From Ichthyophis bannanicus (Eukaryota; Chordata; Amphibia; Gymnophiona; Ichthyophiidae), in assembly GCA_033557465.1 (NCBI GenBank), contig CM066037.1, forward strand, positions 200,135,156 to 200,199,155: DNA of 64,000 bases. The letters are read 5' to 3'. Every line of letters starts with the position of its first letter. The stretch's first letter is position 1. The notes under the pieces are model-generated. The model saw only the letters and a program-made list of their open reading frames with translations, made no database searches and was not told where the DNA came from. The position numbers and the translations under genes were made by a program. This document shows, one piece after another, positions 20,038-30,142 of this stretch.

Positions 20038-21265
20038 GTGACCGTTCAGGCAGTATGCCTTCTAGACCACTCTGTTTACTCTGTGGTTCCAGAAGGGGAG
20101 CGTTCTCCGAAACAGGGGTTTGTAGAGGCTGTTTTCGGGAGTCAGTATCCATGGAGCAGGGGCTTGAAGAGGGGGTTGAGGAACCCAAGGAGGGGGGTCA
20201 CTTCGGACCTCTCAGAGCCAAAGGCTGCCGTTGAACTCCCCCTGGAGCCGGTGGCGGGGCCATCATCCACACCGAGTGCTCCTGCTTCGCAGGTTCAAGT
20301 CCCGGGGAGCTTGGTGGCGATTTTTTCGCCACAATTCATATCTTTGATACAATAGTCGTTCGGGGGAACGCAGATGAAGGCGTCAGGTTCCTCAGAGGGG
20401 GAATTGGGGGACAAGCGGCCGGGGACACCTCTGAGCACAGGAGGGATAGGAATCCCAGCAAAAAAGAGTAAGGGCCGAGAAGGAGCAGTCAGAGCAGTCC
20501 GTTGCTTCAGAGGGTGTTCATTCGGAGGACCTAGAGCAGGATTTGGAGTTGGAAGAGGACTTAGAGGAAGGAGAGATTACAGAACAGGAAGATCAGGCGC
20601 TAGTGGTTCGGATTTTCAGGAGAGAGGAGTTACCAGCACTGATATCTGAAACGCTTAAGGCACTTAATATGCCAGCAATGGGACCGGCAGAAGATGCCAC
20701 ATTAGAGGACCCATTGTTGCAGGCTTTTCGTACGTTTCAGAAGGCTTTTCCTGTGCACAGAGTGATTAAGGAAATGATATAAGGAGAATGGGATATGCCG
20801 GAGGCTGGGCTGAAGGGGTCCAGGGTTATGTCTCAGCTCTACCCATTAGTGGAACAGGATCGTGAGTTGTTTAGTTCTCCTAAGGTGGATGCCACGGTTT
20901 TGGCAGTTACCAAGAAAACTACCATTCCAGTAGAGGGGAGTGCAGCGCTGAAGGATGCGCAGGACAGAAAATTGGATACCTTGTTGAAACAGGTTTTTGA
21001 TGTTAATGCGCTGTCCCTGCAAGCATCCATTTGTGGAGCTTGGGTAGCCAGAGCTTGCCTGCGTTGGGCTCAGCGCCTTCATGCAGAACAGACAGTGGAT
21101 ACGGCTGTGGAGGCTGCCAGGATAGAGACGGGGCGGCTTATTTGGCCGACATTCATTATGATCTGGTTCGTGGGTTGTCGAATAGTATGGCGTCTGCAAT
21201 AGCGGCCAGACGGTATCTTTGGTTACGCAATTGGGCAGCTGATGGCTCTTCCAAGCCAAGGTTAA
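20038..21265 (+). pseudogene. DIRS-A gag, first part
   Basis: Three frames together give a DIRS gag. A Glu-rich region (20,543-20,782) ends RIFRREELPALISETLKAL. Then ALKDAQDRKLDTLLKQVFDV and WVARACLRWAQRLHAEQ follow (20,795-21,202), then ASAIAARRYLWLRNWAADG. DIRS gags carry this helical core. Frameshifts separate the pieces, and a TAA ends the first at 20,780. Reading breaks at SSKPRL (21,264) where Ngaro-1 begins, and gag resumes at 27,706. Confidence 0.75.
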
Positions 21266-22517
21266 GACCCGACTGCGAATTATCGCGGCGGCGCACAGGC
21301 GCACCGAGGGCTGGGGGAGGGGCGGGGGGACGTCGAGGGGGGGCGGGCAGTGAGCCGCAAATAAAGGAGCGTGCCCGAGGCCGGCTCGGCCTCTTTCGCC
21401 ATTCCCCCCCCCGTCGGTCTGAGAGGAGCACGGACATTCGTGAGGAGGGCCGACATTGGAGTAACAGACCGCAGCGGAGAGTCAGCCACACAAGGCATAA
21501 CCGGACCTACAACAGAGGCAGATCGCGAACGGCAAGTACTGATTAATGGTATGCAGGATGCATCGAAGGGGCTAAAGCGGCTGAGCGCAGCTCGGAGCAG
21601 GGAGCAGGCGCCCGACACGACGCTCACCCAGCGCGTTAAAAAGTGTTTTGGTAGCCTGATAAGCAACTTTTAGTCAGGGAGCAGGCGCCAGACACGGCGT
21701 TTATCCAGCGCCTCACAAATGTGCTCCTCCAAATGGCGGTCACACGCGGGGCAGCGGCCTAAGGGCTCGAGGAGGGGAGGGGGGGGTCCGGAGAATAGCG
21801 ATTGAAAAATAGAAAACCTACCTTTCTCCTCGCCAACACGGCAGCAGCTAGGCTATTATAAAATAAGGAAAGAAAATAAAACAGCGGGGGCCAAGGTTGA
21901 GGAGTGGGGGGACGATATGCATCACCACGTGCTGCGGTGGAATGCTGGCAACATGCATCCCATCGAACATCCAAAAGGAGGGTTAAAAATGCTGGCTGGA
22001 GATTTTCAAAACGAAAGTAAAATAGGGCTCACATAAATAAAACAAAGGAGTCTACTGCAATGTTAATAGGGAGGAGGCATGCTTATGCTGAATAGGTGGA
22101 ACGGGGCTACCACCTAATGGACAAAAACTGGTATTGCATGACAATGTGTTTTCTGTTAATATAGGCTCCATAATAGAAAAACGGGGCTTATGCTTAAGCA
22201 TTTTAAGTGGATAGGTGAACGGTGGGCTAGAAAAACGAAGGGAGAAGTGTGTGATTAGCATAGATAATAGTTATGATGGAATATCAGCCAGAATACTCAA
22301 ATAAGGAAACAAATATATGTTGTTATTGGAAATGAAGACATATATAGGAATTTTGTATATGTGGACACTATATATATGAGAACAATATATAAGTGGACAT
22401 ATAGAGGTAAGCAATATGAAGCGAGGGTTGCACAGGGATGATACAGGACTGGGAGACAGAGTGTAATGCAGACTTTCCCTTACCCCTCCCCATAGTAGAT
22501 ATCACCCTAGGCTAGAG
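21266..22517 (+). promoter_or_regulatory. Ngaro-1 5' terminal and leader region
   Basis: Very GC-rich at first (G runs at 21,305-21,350), then AT-rich with ATATATGAGAACAATATATA-type sequence near 22,370-22,400. Contains a diverged 77-bp tandem duplication. It should hold the A1 terminal repeat and promoter. I did not find a matching A2 copy at the right end. Confidence 0.45.
21601..21725 (+). repeat. Diverged 77-bp tandem duplication
   Basis: GGAGCAGGCGCC begins at 21,601 and again at 21,678. The following GACACG, CGCT/CGTT, CCAGCGC and AAA blocks are parallel. It lies in the Ngaro-1 leader. Confidence 0.65.
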
Positions 22518-23870
22518 ATGCCGAGAAAAGAGACACAGAAGGCTAAGACACAACGAGCCCAGCAGGCAGAGGGCAGGGCTATGCCAAAGGCAACCACAAG
22601 GGCGCGGACAGCTACTGGCTCGGGAAGAAAAAGAGCACACGGGGACAGCCATGACACAGCTAGCAGCGTAGCAGCAAGACAGCCGAGGCGCAGCAACCGG
22701 AAGAAGGCGCCACAGCAGCAGCAAATCGCAGCTCCTGCACAAGGGCAGGAGCTGGACGACCTGCTCCAGATGGTACGGGAGCAGGTTACCCAGCACGGCC
22801 TTTCCGCGGTCAAACAACGACTGGGGACAACAGGCTTTATGAGCGAGGGACAGCCGTCAGCGAGCACGAGCGCCGTAACACCCGGCACAACAGATGGTAA
22901 GTCTAGGGCGAACAGATGGGCCCCAGAATTAACAACGTCATCATCTGACGACTCTTGTTCTGGCAGTGATAGTGACACTACATTAGCAGATGTGATTAAA
23001 TATGCATTGAGGAAAGTTAAAAGAAAGAAGACCCCAAAGCAGGCAAATCCCCTAAGGCAAGCATGGGCGGGGCAGACTCAGGATGGGGAGCACCACGGGA
23101 ACACGCCATCAGGGACAGCTCAGAGAACTCTGCAGGATTGGCACGACACCAGTCGCGATCCACGCTGTGGTGTGAGCTCCCTGGCCGTGTCAGTACCCAA
23201 AAAATTAAAGAAAAGAATTTGGAGGCGAGAATATATTGACCTATTCTCTCTCCTGCTTAGAGACCAGGACGATGAAGCCAGCAATGGGAAAGATAAAGAT
23301 AAAAGAAGTGAGAGGGACAGAAAACCTAAAATCCCCAAATCCCTTAATAACTGGGTCTCAGCATTCCACATCTTTATGAGTGTAATTATGGAGAAAGAAC
23401 CTGACTCGGGCCCATATCTGACCAGGTACCTGGATACGATCACCAGGGCATATAAACAATACGGGGGATGGGCCTGGCTGAACTATGATGTGAGGTTCAG
23501 GAGAAGCATGGCGGAGGATCCCACCCTAGCATGGCATCACAGAATTCTGGACATGTGGACAGAAGAAATGGCGCCCAATAGGCAATTCTGTCAGGACGGG
23601 ATGTTGCAACCTCTCCCAGGCGTGCAATGGCAACAGCCAACCCAAAACACGCAAGGGAGGCAAGCCAATCAGTGAACGGGGAGGCGGGCGTGCCGCCAGT
23701 ACAACACAGGGAGTTGTACATGGCAGCCCTGTAAATTCAGACATGCCTGCTCATTATGTGGAAACGGACACCCCGCTTTCACCTGCAGAGCATCAAGGGA
23801 GGCCAAGCCTTTCAGAGCGTTACAGCAGCGCTCAACGGAAGGAGTTGGCCCCAACGCCCATCAGGCTTGA
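22518..23870 (+). CDS. Ngaro-1 gag with zinc finger beyond an in-frame TGA
   Basis: An ATG at 22,518 opens 385 codons. The N-terminal part is basic and Gln/Ala-rich (likely nucleic-acid binding). The middle is Ser/Asp-rich (SSSDDSCSGSDSDTT). The C-terminal part is helical with FHIFMSVIMEKEPD and YGGWAWLNYDVRFR, shared with the gag of Ngaro-2 (GWAWLNYDKDF). A TGA at 23,673-23,675 interrupts, but the same frame then reads ACRQYNTGSCTWQPCKFRHA, CSLCG, and H and C further on, a CCCH-like then CCHC-like finger, to a TGA at 23,868-23,870. The zinc-finger part overlaps the RT ORF in the next frame. The TGA is either a mutation or a readthrough site. Confidence 0.75.
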
Positions 23871-25470
23871 GAGCATGCGTCCCTGGCTGAGAGCCTACCC
23901 GAAGCGGGATATAGCTAACAGTATTGAGGTGGGTTTCTCGCAGGGTTTCCGCATCCCATCCCTAATAAGCAGGAAGGAATCACTAACGCGGGCTATCAAT
24001 AACCCACCATCTGTCCGGAAATATAACACCATAGCACACAGTAAAATAGCCAAAGAAATAGGTCTAGGGAGGGTGGCAGGTCCTTTCCAGTCACCCCCAT
24101 TCAAGGACCTAGTAATCTCACCTTTGGGGGTCATACCAAAAAAGGAACCGGGGCAATACCAGTTAATTCATAACCTGTCACACCCAGAGGGGAGGTCAGT
24201 TAATGACTATATTGACCCGGCGTTATGCTCGGTCAAATATGCAACCATTGACCAGGCAATTATGCTGATTCGAAGTAAGGGACGACAGGCGCAGCTGGCA
24301 AAGGCCGACATAGAGTCCGCGTTCCGGCTATTGCCAGTACACCCTGAGTCTTTCCCATTATTGGGTTTCGTGTTCAACGGGGAATTTTTTTACGATAAAT
24401 GTTTACCCATGGGATGTGCGGTATCATGCGCACATTTCGAACAATTCAGTACCTTCCTACACTGGGTGGTCGAGGACATCGCGGGCCCCAACACAGTGAT
24501 CCACTATCTGGACGATTTCCTTTTTATTGGAAAAGACCATGACGAATGCAAAAAGATCTTAGGTATCTTTCAGCAGACGGCACGGTTGTTCGGGATCCCG
24601 TTAGCAAAGGAAAAGACTGATGGCCCGACAGGGATCATCACTTTCCTAGGCATACAGTTGGATGTGCCGGCACAGATGTCTCGCCTCCCAGCAGATAAAG
24701 TGACGAAGTTGAGAAAAGACCTACAACTACTTCACAGTCAGCGAAAGGCGACCCTGCAACAATTTCAAACAATCCTCGGCCTGCTATGCTTTGCATGCAG
24801 GATAATGCCAATGGGGAGAGTTTTCTGCCGCCGTATGGCTTGGGCAACGAGAGGGATCACGAAGCGGCATCATCGCATCCGAGTTACCAAAGAGATGCGG
24901 GAAGACCTTCGGGTCTGGATGCAATTCCTCCACACCTTCAATGGCCTTGCCTTCTGGCAGGCACCCCCGGTGTCTAATGCGGAACTCGACTTCTTCACCG
25001 ATGCCTCGGGGGGAATCGGTTTCGGCATCTACTATAAAGGGGCGTGGTGCTCAGAGGCATGGCCCATGGAATGGCGAGCGGAAGGAACCACCAAGGATAT
25101 CACGTTCTTGGAGCTTTTCCCGCTTATGGTAGCCTTAAGTATCTGGGCTCCAGGGCTCGCTAACAGGGCTATCACCGTCCATATCGATAATCTAGCTGTG
25201 GTGTGGGCGGTGAACGGGATGAGAGCTAAGACACCAAGGGTGATAGCACTATTAAGAAGAATCGTGTTACTATGTCTAGTGCATAACATAACCCTCAGAG
25301 CGGAGCATATCACAGGCAAAAACAATAACATTGCCGACGCTCTTTCTCGTTCTAAGATCAGGCTTTTCCACCAACTGGCGCCCAAGGCGGACGCAGTCAA
25401 GACAGCAGTCCCCGAGCAAATCTGGGAGTATGGCCCGCCGAAGTATGGGAGCTCCTGTTGGGCTCCCTAG
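23743..25470 (+). CDS. Ngaro-1 reverse transcriptase - RNase H
   Basis: An intact 575-codon frame with an ATG start (MPAHYVETD), although the ATG lies inside the gag zinc-finger overlap, so synthesis by frameshift is possible. RT marks: KEPGQYQLIHNLSHPEG, KADIESAFRLLPVHP (catalytic Asp), GCAVSCAHFEQFSTFLHW, and VIHYLDDFLFIG with the YLDD pair. TFLGIQLDVP follows in the thumb. RNase H marks: DFFTDASGGIGFG (Asp), FLELFPL (Glu), VHIDNLAVVWAVN (Asp), and AEHITGKNNNIADALSR with the final Asp. All catalytic acids are present. It copies element RNA to DNA, probably to a circular intermediate. Confidence 0.9.
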   Translation: MPAHYVETDTPLSPAEHQGRPSLSERYSSAQRKELAPTPIRLESMRPWLRAYPKRDIANSIEVGFSQGFRIPSLISRKESLTRAINNPPSVRKYNTIAHSKIAKEIGLGRVAGPFQSPPFKDLVISPLGVIPKKEPGQYQLIHNLSHPEGRSVNDYIDPALCSVKYATIDQAIMLIRSKGRQAQLAKADIESAFRLLPVHPESFPLLGFVFNGEFFYDKCLPMGCAVSCAHFEQFSTFLHWVVEDIAGPNTVIHYLDDFLFIGKDHDECKKILGIFQQTARLFGIPLAKEKTDGPTGIITFLGIQLDVPAQMSRLPADKVTKLRKDLQLLHSQRKATLQQFQTILGLLCFACRIMPMGRVFCRRMAWATRGITKRHHRIRVTKEMREDLRVWMQFLHTFNGLAFWQAPPVSNAELDFFTDASGGIGFGIYYKGAWCSEAWPMEWRAEGTTKDITFLELFPLMVALSIWAPGLANRAITVHIDNLAVVWAVNGMRAKTPRVIALLRRIVLLCLVHNITLRAEHITGKNNNIADALSRSKIRLFHQLAPKADAVKTAVPEQIWEYGPPKYGSSCWAP

Positions 25471-26339
25471 CAGAGCAGACCCGGCGAAAATACATAGCAG
25501 CATGGGAAGCGTACCAAACCTTCTGCAATGAGGCCAGAATACAGCAAGAAGACAGATTTGAAGCGGCAACGCTTCTGAGATGGATTTTGCAGTGCAAAAG
25601 CAGTGGCCACACAAAAGGTTCAGTGCAAGCCCGCTTAGCCGCGGTATCATTTTTTGCAAAGGCCATGGGTAAGAAGAGCCCGAAGGCGGAGTTTGTTATT
25701 AAGAAGGTGATGAGAGGCTGGTCCTTAGGGCAGCCCCGAAGGGTAGACCAACGCCGCCCGATCACGCACCAGATGCTCCAACAACTGATGGGGACCACTA
25801 GCCAGGTGTGTTATGACGAGTATAAAGCCAGGCTTTTTAGGTGTGCCTTCTCCTGGGCCTTTTACGGAGCATTTCGGGTGGGGGAGCTAGTCGCTCCGTC
25901 ACCGGCAAAGCACGGGGCGACCTATGGCGGAATGGAAGAACGCGACGTGAACATACTCAAGGAGGCCGTAGTGCTGCACTTGCGCAGATCCAAAACGGAC
26001 ATGGATGGAAAAGGGACTCAAATCGTCCTGTCGGCGCTGCGCAATGACCCCTCATGCCCGCTGAGAAATGCTCTGGCCTACCAACAACTACGGGCACATA
26101 CAAGCCAACAATGGTTCGTCCACGCAAACGGCGACCCACTTTCACGTTTCCAATTCATCAGAGTACTCAAGCTGTCGATAGAGCGAACGGGAAGGGATGC
26201 AAGCTTATACGGCTCGCACTCCTTTCGCATTGGAGCCGCTTCAACGGCGGCCAGCATGGGGATGTCCAGAGCACAAATAATGAATATCGGACGATGGCGC
26301 TCGGACAGATACAAACTGTATATACGTCCAGCAGAATGA
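25458..26339 (+). CDS. Ngaro-1 tyrosine recombinase
   Basis: Open frame of about 293 codons, overlapping the end of the RT ORF by 13 bases in the -1 frame. No ATG precedes the conserved LAEQTRRKYIAAWEAY core-binding start, so frameshifting or a non-AUG start is likely. The catalytic set looks complete: AFYGAFRVGELVAP (Arg I), GSHSFRIGAA (His-x-x-Arg) and IGRWRSDRYKLYIRP (Trp/His position and the Tyr nucleophile). This enzyme integrates the DNA copy by strand exchange in place of a DDE integrase. It ends with TGA at 26,339. Confidence 0.88.
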   Translation: MGSLAEQTRRKYIAAWEAYQTFCNEARIQQEDRFEAATLLRWILQCKSSGHTKGSVQARLAAVSFFAKAMGKKSPKAEFVIKKVMRGWSLGQPRRVDQRRPITHQMLQQLMGTTSQVCYDEYKARLFRCAFSWAFYGAFRVGELVAPSPAKHGATYGGMEERDVNILKEAVVLHLRRSKTDMDGKGTQIVLSALRNDPSCPLRNALAYQQLRAHTSQQWFVHANGDPLSRFQFIRVLKLSIERTGRDASLYGSHSFRIGAASTAASMGMSRAQIMNIGRWRSDRYKLYIRPAE

Positions 26340-26487
26340 AGAATGGGGATATAAAAGAAAATATATATATATACTAATCCACATAATGAGGGCGGGAACA
26401 ATTTAAGGCCAAGGGTATATACTGTTTGTATGAAATCACTTTGGTGTCTATTATCTCGATATTGCTGCTGTAACCATATCTTGCTAA

Positions 26488-27117
26488 TTGTGCTCCAATC
26501 TAGGAACAAGTCCCTGCTTTTGGCCCCGCGAAGTGTGGATATGCGGCCATTCATTTGTTCACTGGGCGCAAAAGCGGACTCAGGGCAGACCGCAGGGGTT
26601 GAATCTGGGACTCCCAAGCGCAGAAGTTTCAGTGGTGTGGCTCGGTCGACGGGGTATGGTGTGGGACCAGCTAGTGCTGCTCCTGCTGCAAAGGAAGCGG
26701 GTGACCAGGAACCCAGCGATGATCGTAATCCATCTGGGGGGCAACGACCTGGCGGCCATACGCAGCGTCGAGCTCACCAAAAAGATGCAGAACGACATAC
26801 TGACGCTGGCAAACGCATTTCCCGGGACACGCCTGGCATGGTCCCACATCATACCGCGGCGCGTGTGGAGGGGCGAGATTTCGCACAAGGCAGTCGAAAA
26901 GACTAGACAGAAAGTGAACAGGTGGATGGCCCGCTTCATGGGGATAATAGGAGGCGACAGCATCAAGCATGACCTCATAGAAGAAAGATGCCCAGGACTG
27001 TATCGTGCGGATGGGGTACACTTGTCAGACATAGGGATGGACATTTTCCTGTGCACCATACAAGAGGCGGTCGAGCGGCTATGGAAGAAAAAGGTGTTGG
27101 CCACAGCTGCGTGTTGA
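26488..27117 (+). CDS. Ngaro-1 SGNH-type hydrolase
   Basis: Open frame ending in a TGA at 27,117. Marks of the SGNH esterase/lipase fold: VWICGHSFVHWA (Ser in G-H-S), RRGMVW (Gly), IVIHLGGNDLAAI (Asn in GGND) and YRADGVHLSDIG (Asp and His). A hydrolase of this kind is known from vertebrate Ngaro elements; its role in the life cycle is not settled. No in-frame ATG lies before GHSF, so the true start may be non-AUG, or the ORF may be joined to the YR ORF by splicing or frameshift. It begins about 150 bp after the YR stop. Confidence 0.82.
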   Translation: MCSNLGTSPCFWPREVWICGHSFVHWAQKRTQGRPQGLNLGLPSAEVSVVWLGRRGMVWDQLVLLLLQRKRVTRNPAMIVIHLGGNDLAAIRSVELTKKMQNDILTLANAFPGTRLAWSHIIPRRVWRGEISHKAVEKTRQKVNRWMARFMGIIGGDSIKHDLIEERCPGLYRADGVHLSDIGMDIFLCTIQEAVERLWKKKVLATAAC

Positions 27118-27705
27118 TAGGTGGGGGCCCCGTCAACAAGCGAGGATTCGCGGTTGGCGGGGTTGGCAGAAGAAACGCACCCGGTGAGAGAGAACACAGC
27201 CTAGGCTTTAAGTAAAGGGGGAGAGTTGCAGGAGAGAAACCTGGAACTGCCCCCCGGTGAGATGGATCAGGCACAAGAACACAGCGCAGAGGGCCCCTGG
27301 CCTCGCTTTGACGGCGGGCAAAAGGGGGGTAAAGCAAGAAAAGTGCCAAACCTGCTTGAACGGCAGGCGTAACAGCTTTGCGACTGAAAGAGATAGAGAA
27401 GATTAAGGACTGGGGAAAGCTTGAACGGCTATCTCCTACTGACAGTTAAAAGGACCCTGGGATAGTGGCTGTGTCTCTCGAGGGGCTGAAGGAAAGGAAG
27501 TGTGTACAGTGTTTCGTTGAGTGTTAGGTGCATGCTGTGGCCAACAGTTTTCGGACTGTTAATAACCATTGTAAATAAATAAATAAATGGAAATAGTTGT
27601 TGAAAGAAAACCTGTGGAGAATTGTGGAATTATTGGAGGGGGAGGGGGAAGGGGGAGGGTAAGAGGCGGGGCCAAAAACCCGAGGCTAGAATGCCGGTTG
27701 TGCGG
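27118..27705 (+). other. Ngaro-1 3' region
   Basis: No gene. Contains AATAAATAAATAAAT at about 27,576, which may supply a poly(A) signal, and a G-rich stretch at 27,636-27,660. It should include the 3' terminal repeats of the element. I could not match them to the 5' end. Confidence 0.45.
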
Positions 27706-27830
27706 CTGAGTAAGCTTCCGTTCAGGGGGAAGCTACTTTTTGGAGAAGATCTGGAGAAGCTCGTGAAGGATTTGGCTTGCTACTTGTTTATCTCTGCCCC
27801 AGACAGCAAACAGGAAAGAACATAGAAGAA
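27706..27830 (+). pseudogene. DIRS-A gag, continued after Ngaro-1
   Basis: Reads LSKLPFRGKLLFGEDLEKL, then VKDLA, the well-conserved DIRS gag segment that should follow ...SSKPRL at 21,264. It breaks off after about 25 clear codons. This is what shows that Ngaro-1 sits inside the DIRS. Confidence 0.75.
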
Positions 27831-28284
27831 TCACCGGTTACTTTGTTCCAAAAGTGTGACCTAATTGGCAAGCTCTCTGAATTTTGGTGATTTTTACATT
27901 TTTAATAAAAATTTCCTGGAGCAAAAAGTTGGTAGTGTGGAAATTTCATTTCAGGTAAATTGCCATGATTTATTTTAAATAATGTGTCTGCTTTGTGATA
28001 ACGCTAATATTTTTACTGATTGAAGTAAATATTTGGAGAAAAATGACTGCATTAAACCATGTTCCATTTTTGGAACGTTGGGGCATGCTCATTAGAATAG
28101 GCCGATGTGCCTTTAGGGAACAGAATTATCCTTTGATTGTGTGTAAAGTAATATTTTCAAAGTTGTTTCATATTGTTCTTGTCGATGAACAATTGCTCAT
28201 ATGCACTTAAATTTAACATTATAGGAAACATGATTTGCCATTTTTATACCTTAAGACAAACAGTTGACATGGCGATAATGATAT
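27831..28284. other. AT-rich stretch, no gene seen
   Basis: Contains TGTTCCATTTTTGGAAC (28,063-28,079), a small palindrome-like motif that also occurs at about 33,633 beside a piggyBac remnant. It may be a diverged DNA transposon; no open frame is supported. Confidence 0.35.
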
Positions 28285-30102
28285 TGACATCTAAGAACAT
28301 AAGAACATAAGATATGCCATACTGGGTCAGACCGAGGTCCATCAAGCCCAGTATCCTGTTTCCAACAGTGGCCAATCTAGGTCATACGTACCTAGCAGTA
28401 TCCCCAAAAGACACAGGTTCCACAATGCTTGTACTGGGTCAAGCACTGATTATCCTGGGTCCCTTTTTAATAGTGGTTTATGGACCTTTCCTCCAGGAAC
28501 TTGTCCAAACCTTTTTTAAACCCAGCTACACTAACAGCCCTTACCACATCCTCCGGTAACAAATTCCAGAGTTTGATTACACGTTGAGTGAAAAAATATT
28601 TTCTCTTATTTGTCTTAAATAGTTTACCCTGTAGCTTCATTGCATGTCCCCTAGTCTTTCTATATTCTGATAGCGTAAACAATTGATCCACGTTTACATG
28701 CTCCACTCCATTCATTAATTTATAGACCTCTATCATATCTCCCTCAGCCGTCTCTTTTCCAGGTTGAAGAGCCCCAACCTTTGTAGCCTCTCTTCATAGG
28801 AGTAGCCTTCCATCCCTTTCACCATTTTGGTGGCTCTTCTCTGTACTTTTTCTAATAATGCTATGTCCTTTTTAAGATACGGTGACCAGAACTGCACACA
28901 ATATTCAAGGTGCGGTCGTTCCATGGAACGATACAGAGGCATTATAATATCCTTTGTTTTATTTTCCATCCCTTTCTTTATGATACCTAGCATTCTATTT
29001 GCTTTCTTGGCTGCCGCTGCACACTGGGCAGAGGGTTTTAACATGTTATCCACGATGACTCCTAAATCTTTTTCCTGGGTGGTGGTTCCCAATGTGGAAC
29101 CTTGCATTGTGTAACTATAGTGTGAGTTGTTCTTTCCTAAGTGCATAACTTTGCACTTGTCCACATTAAATTTCATCTGCCATTTGGATGCCCAGTCTTC
29201 CAATTTATCCAGATCCTCCTGCAGTTTTCCACAATCCTCTTGGGTATTAACAACTTTAAACAGTTTTGTATCATCTGCAAATTTGATAACCTCACTCGTT
29301 ATTCCCTTTTCCAGGTCATTTATGAATATGTCAAAAAGTAGCGGACCCAGTACAGATCCCTGGGGTACTCCACTATTCACCTTTTTCCATTGGGAATATT
29401 GGCCATTTAGCCCTACCCTCTGCTTTCTATCTTTTAACCAGTTCCCGATCCACAATAGTACACTCCCTCCTATCCCATGACTTTTTAGTTTCGCCAAAAG
29501 TCTCTGATGAGGGACCTTATCAAAAGCTTTCTGAAAGTCCAGATACACTATATCAACCGACTCACCTTTGTCTACCTGTTTATGCACACCTTCAAAAAAA
29601 CATATCAGATTAGTAAGACAAGATCTTCCTTGTCTAAAGCCATGTTGGCTGTCTCCCATTAGGCCATGACTATCTACATGCTGTGTAATTTTGTTCTTTA
29701 TGATGGTTTCTACCATTTTCCCCGGTACTGACGTCAGACTCACCGGTCTGTAATTTCCCGGGTCACCCCTGGAACCTTTTTTAAAGATTGGTGTTACGTT
29801 GGCGACCCTCCAATCTTAGGGGTATTACAGATGATTTTAAATGAAAGTTCACAGATTACCAATAGCAGGTCCTCAATCTCATATTTCAGTTCTTTCAACA
29901 CTCTTGGATGTATACCATCCGGTCCAGGTGATTTGCTACTATTCAGTTTATCAAATAGTTGTAATATATCTTCCCGGTGTAGCGATATTTCTCTCAATTC
30001 CTCTGCAGTATCACCTTTAAATACCACTTCAGTCTTGGGTAACATCCCTACATCTTCCTTAGTAAAGACCAAAGCAAAGAATTCATTCAGTCTCTCTGCT
30101 AT

Positions 30103-30142
30103 AGCCTTGTCTCCTTGTCTATAGCCTTGTCTCCTTGTCTCC
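30103..30142 (+). repeat. Short tandem duplication
   Basis: A unit of about 20 bp, CTATAGCCTTGTCTCCTTGT, occurs twice in a row inside CR1-B ORF2 and helps break its frame. Confidence 0.8.

Larger units (their letters stand above)
21266..27705 (+). mobile_element. Ngaro-1 retrotransposon nested in DIRS-A gag
   Basis: The gag, RT-RNase H, tyrosine recombinase and SGNH hydrolase genes are in Ngaro order and all are essentially open. The host DIRS gag reads SSKPRL up to the left junction and continues SKLPFRGKLLF at the right junction, so the insertion boundaries are known to within a few bases. Composition is markedly GC-rich relative to the flanks. YR elements integrate by recombination, usually without target-site duplication; none is obvious here. 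Confidence 0.85.

Noticed and set aside
21156..21666. Long minus-strand Arg/Pro/Ser-rich ORFs
   Set aside because: They lie opposite DIRS gag and the GC-rich Ngaro-1 leader and are produced by composition. No motif.
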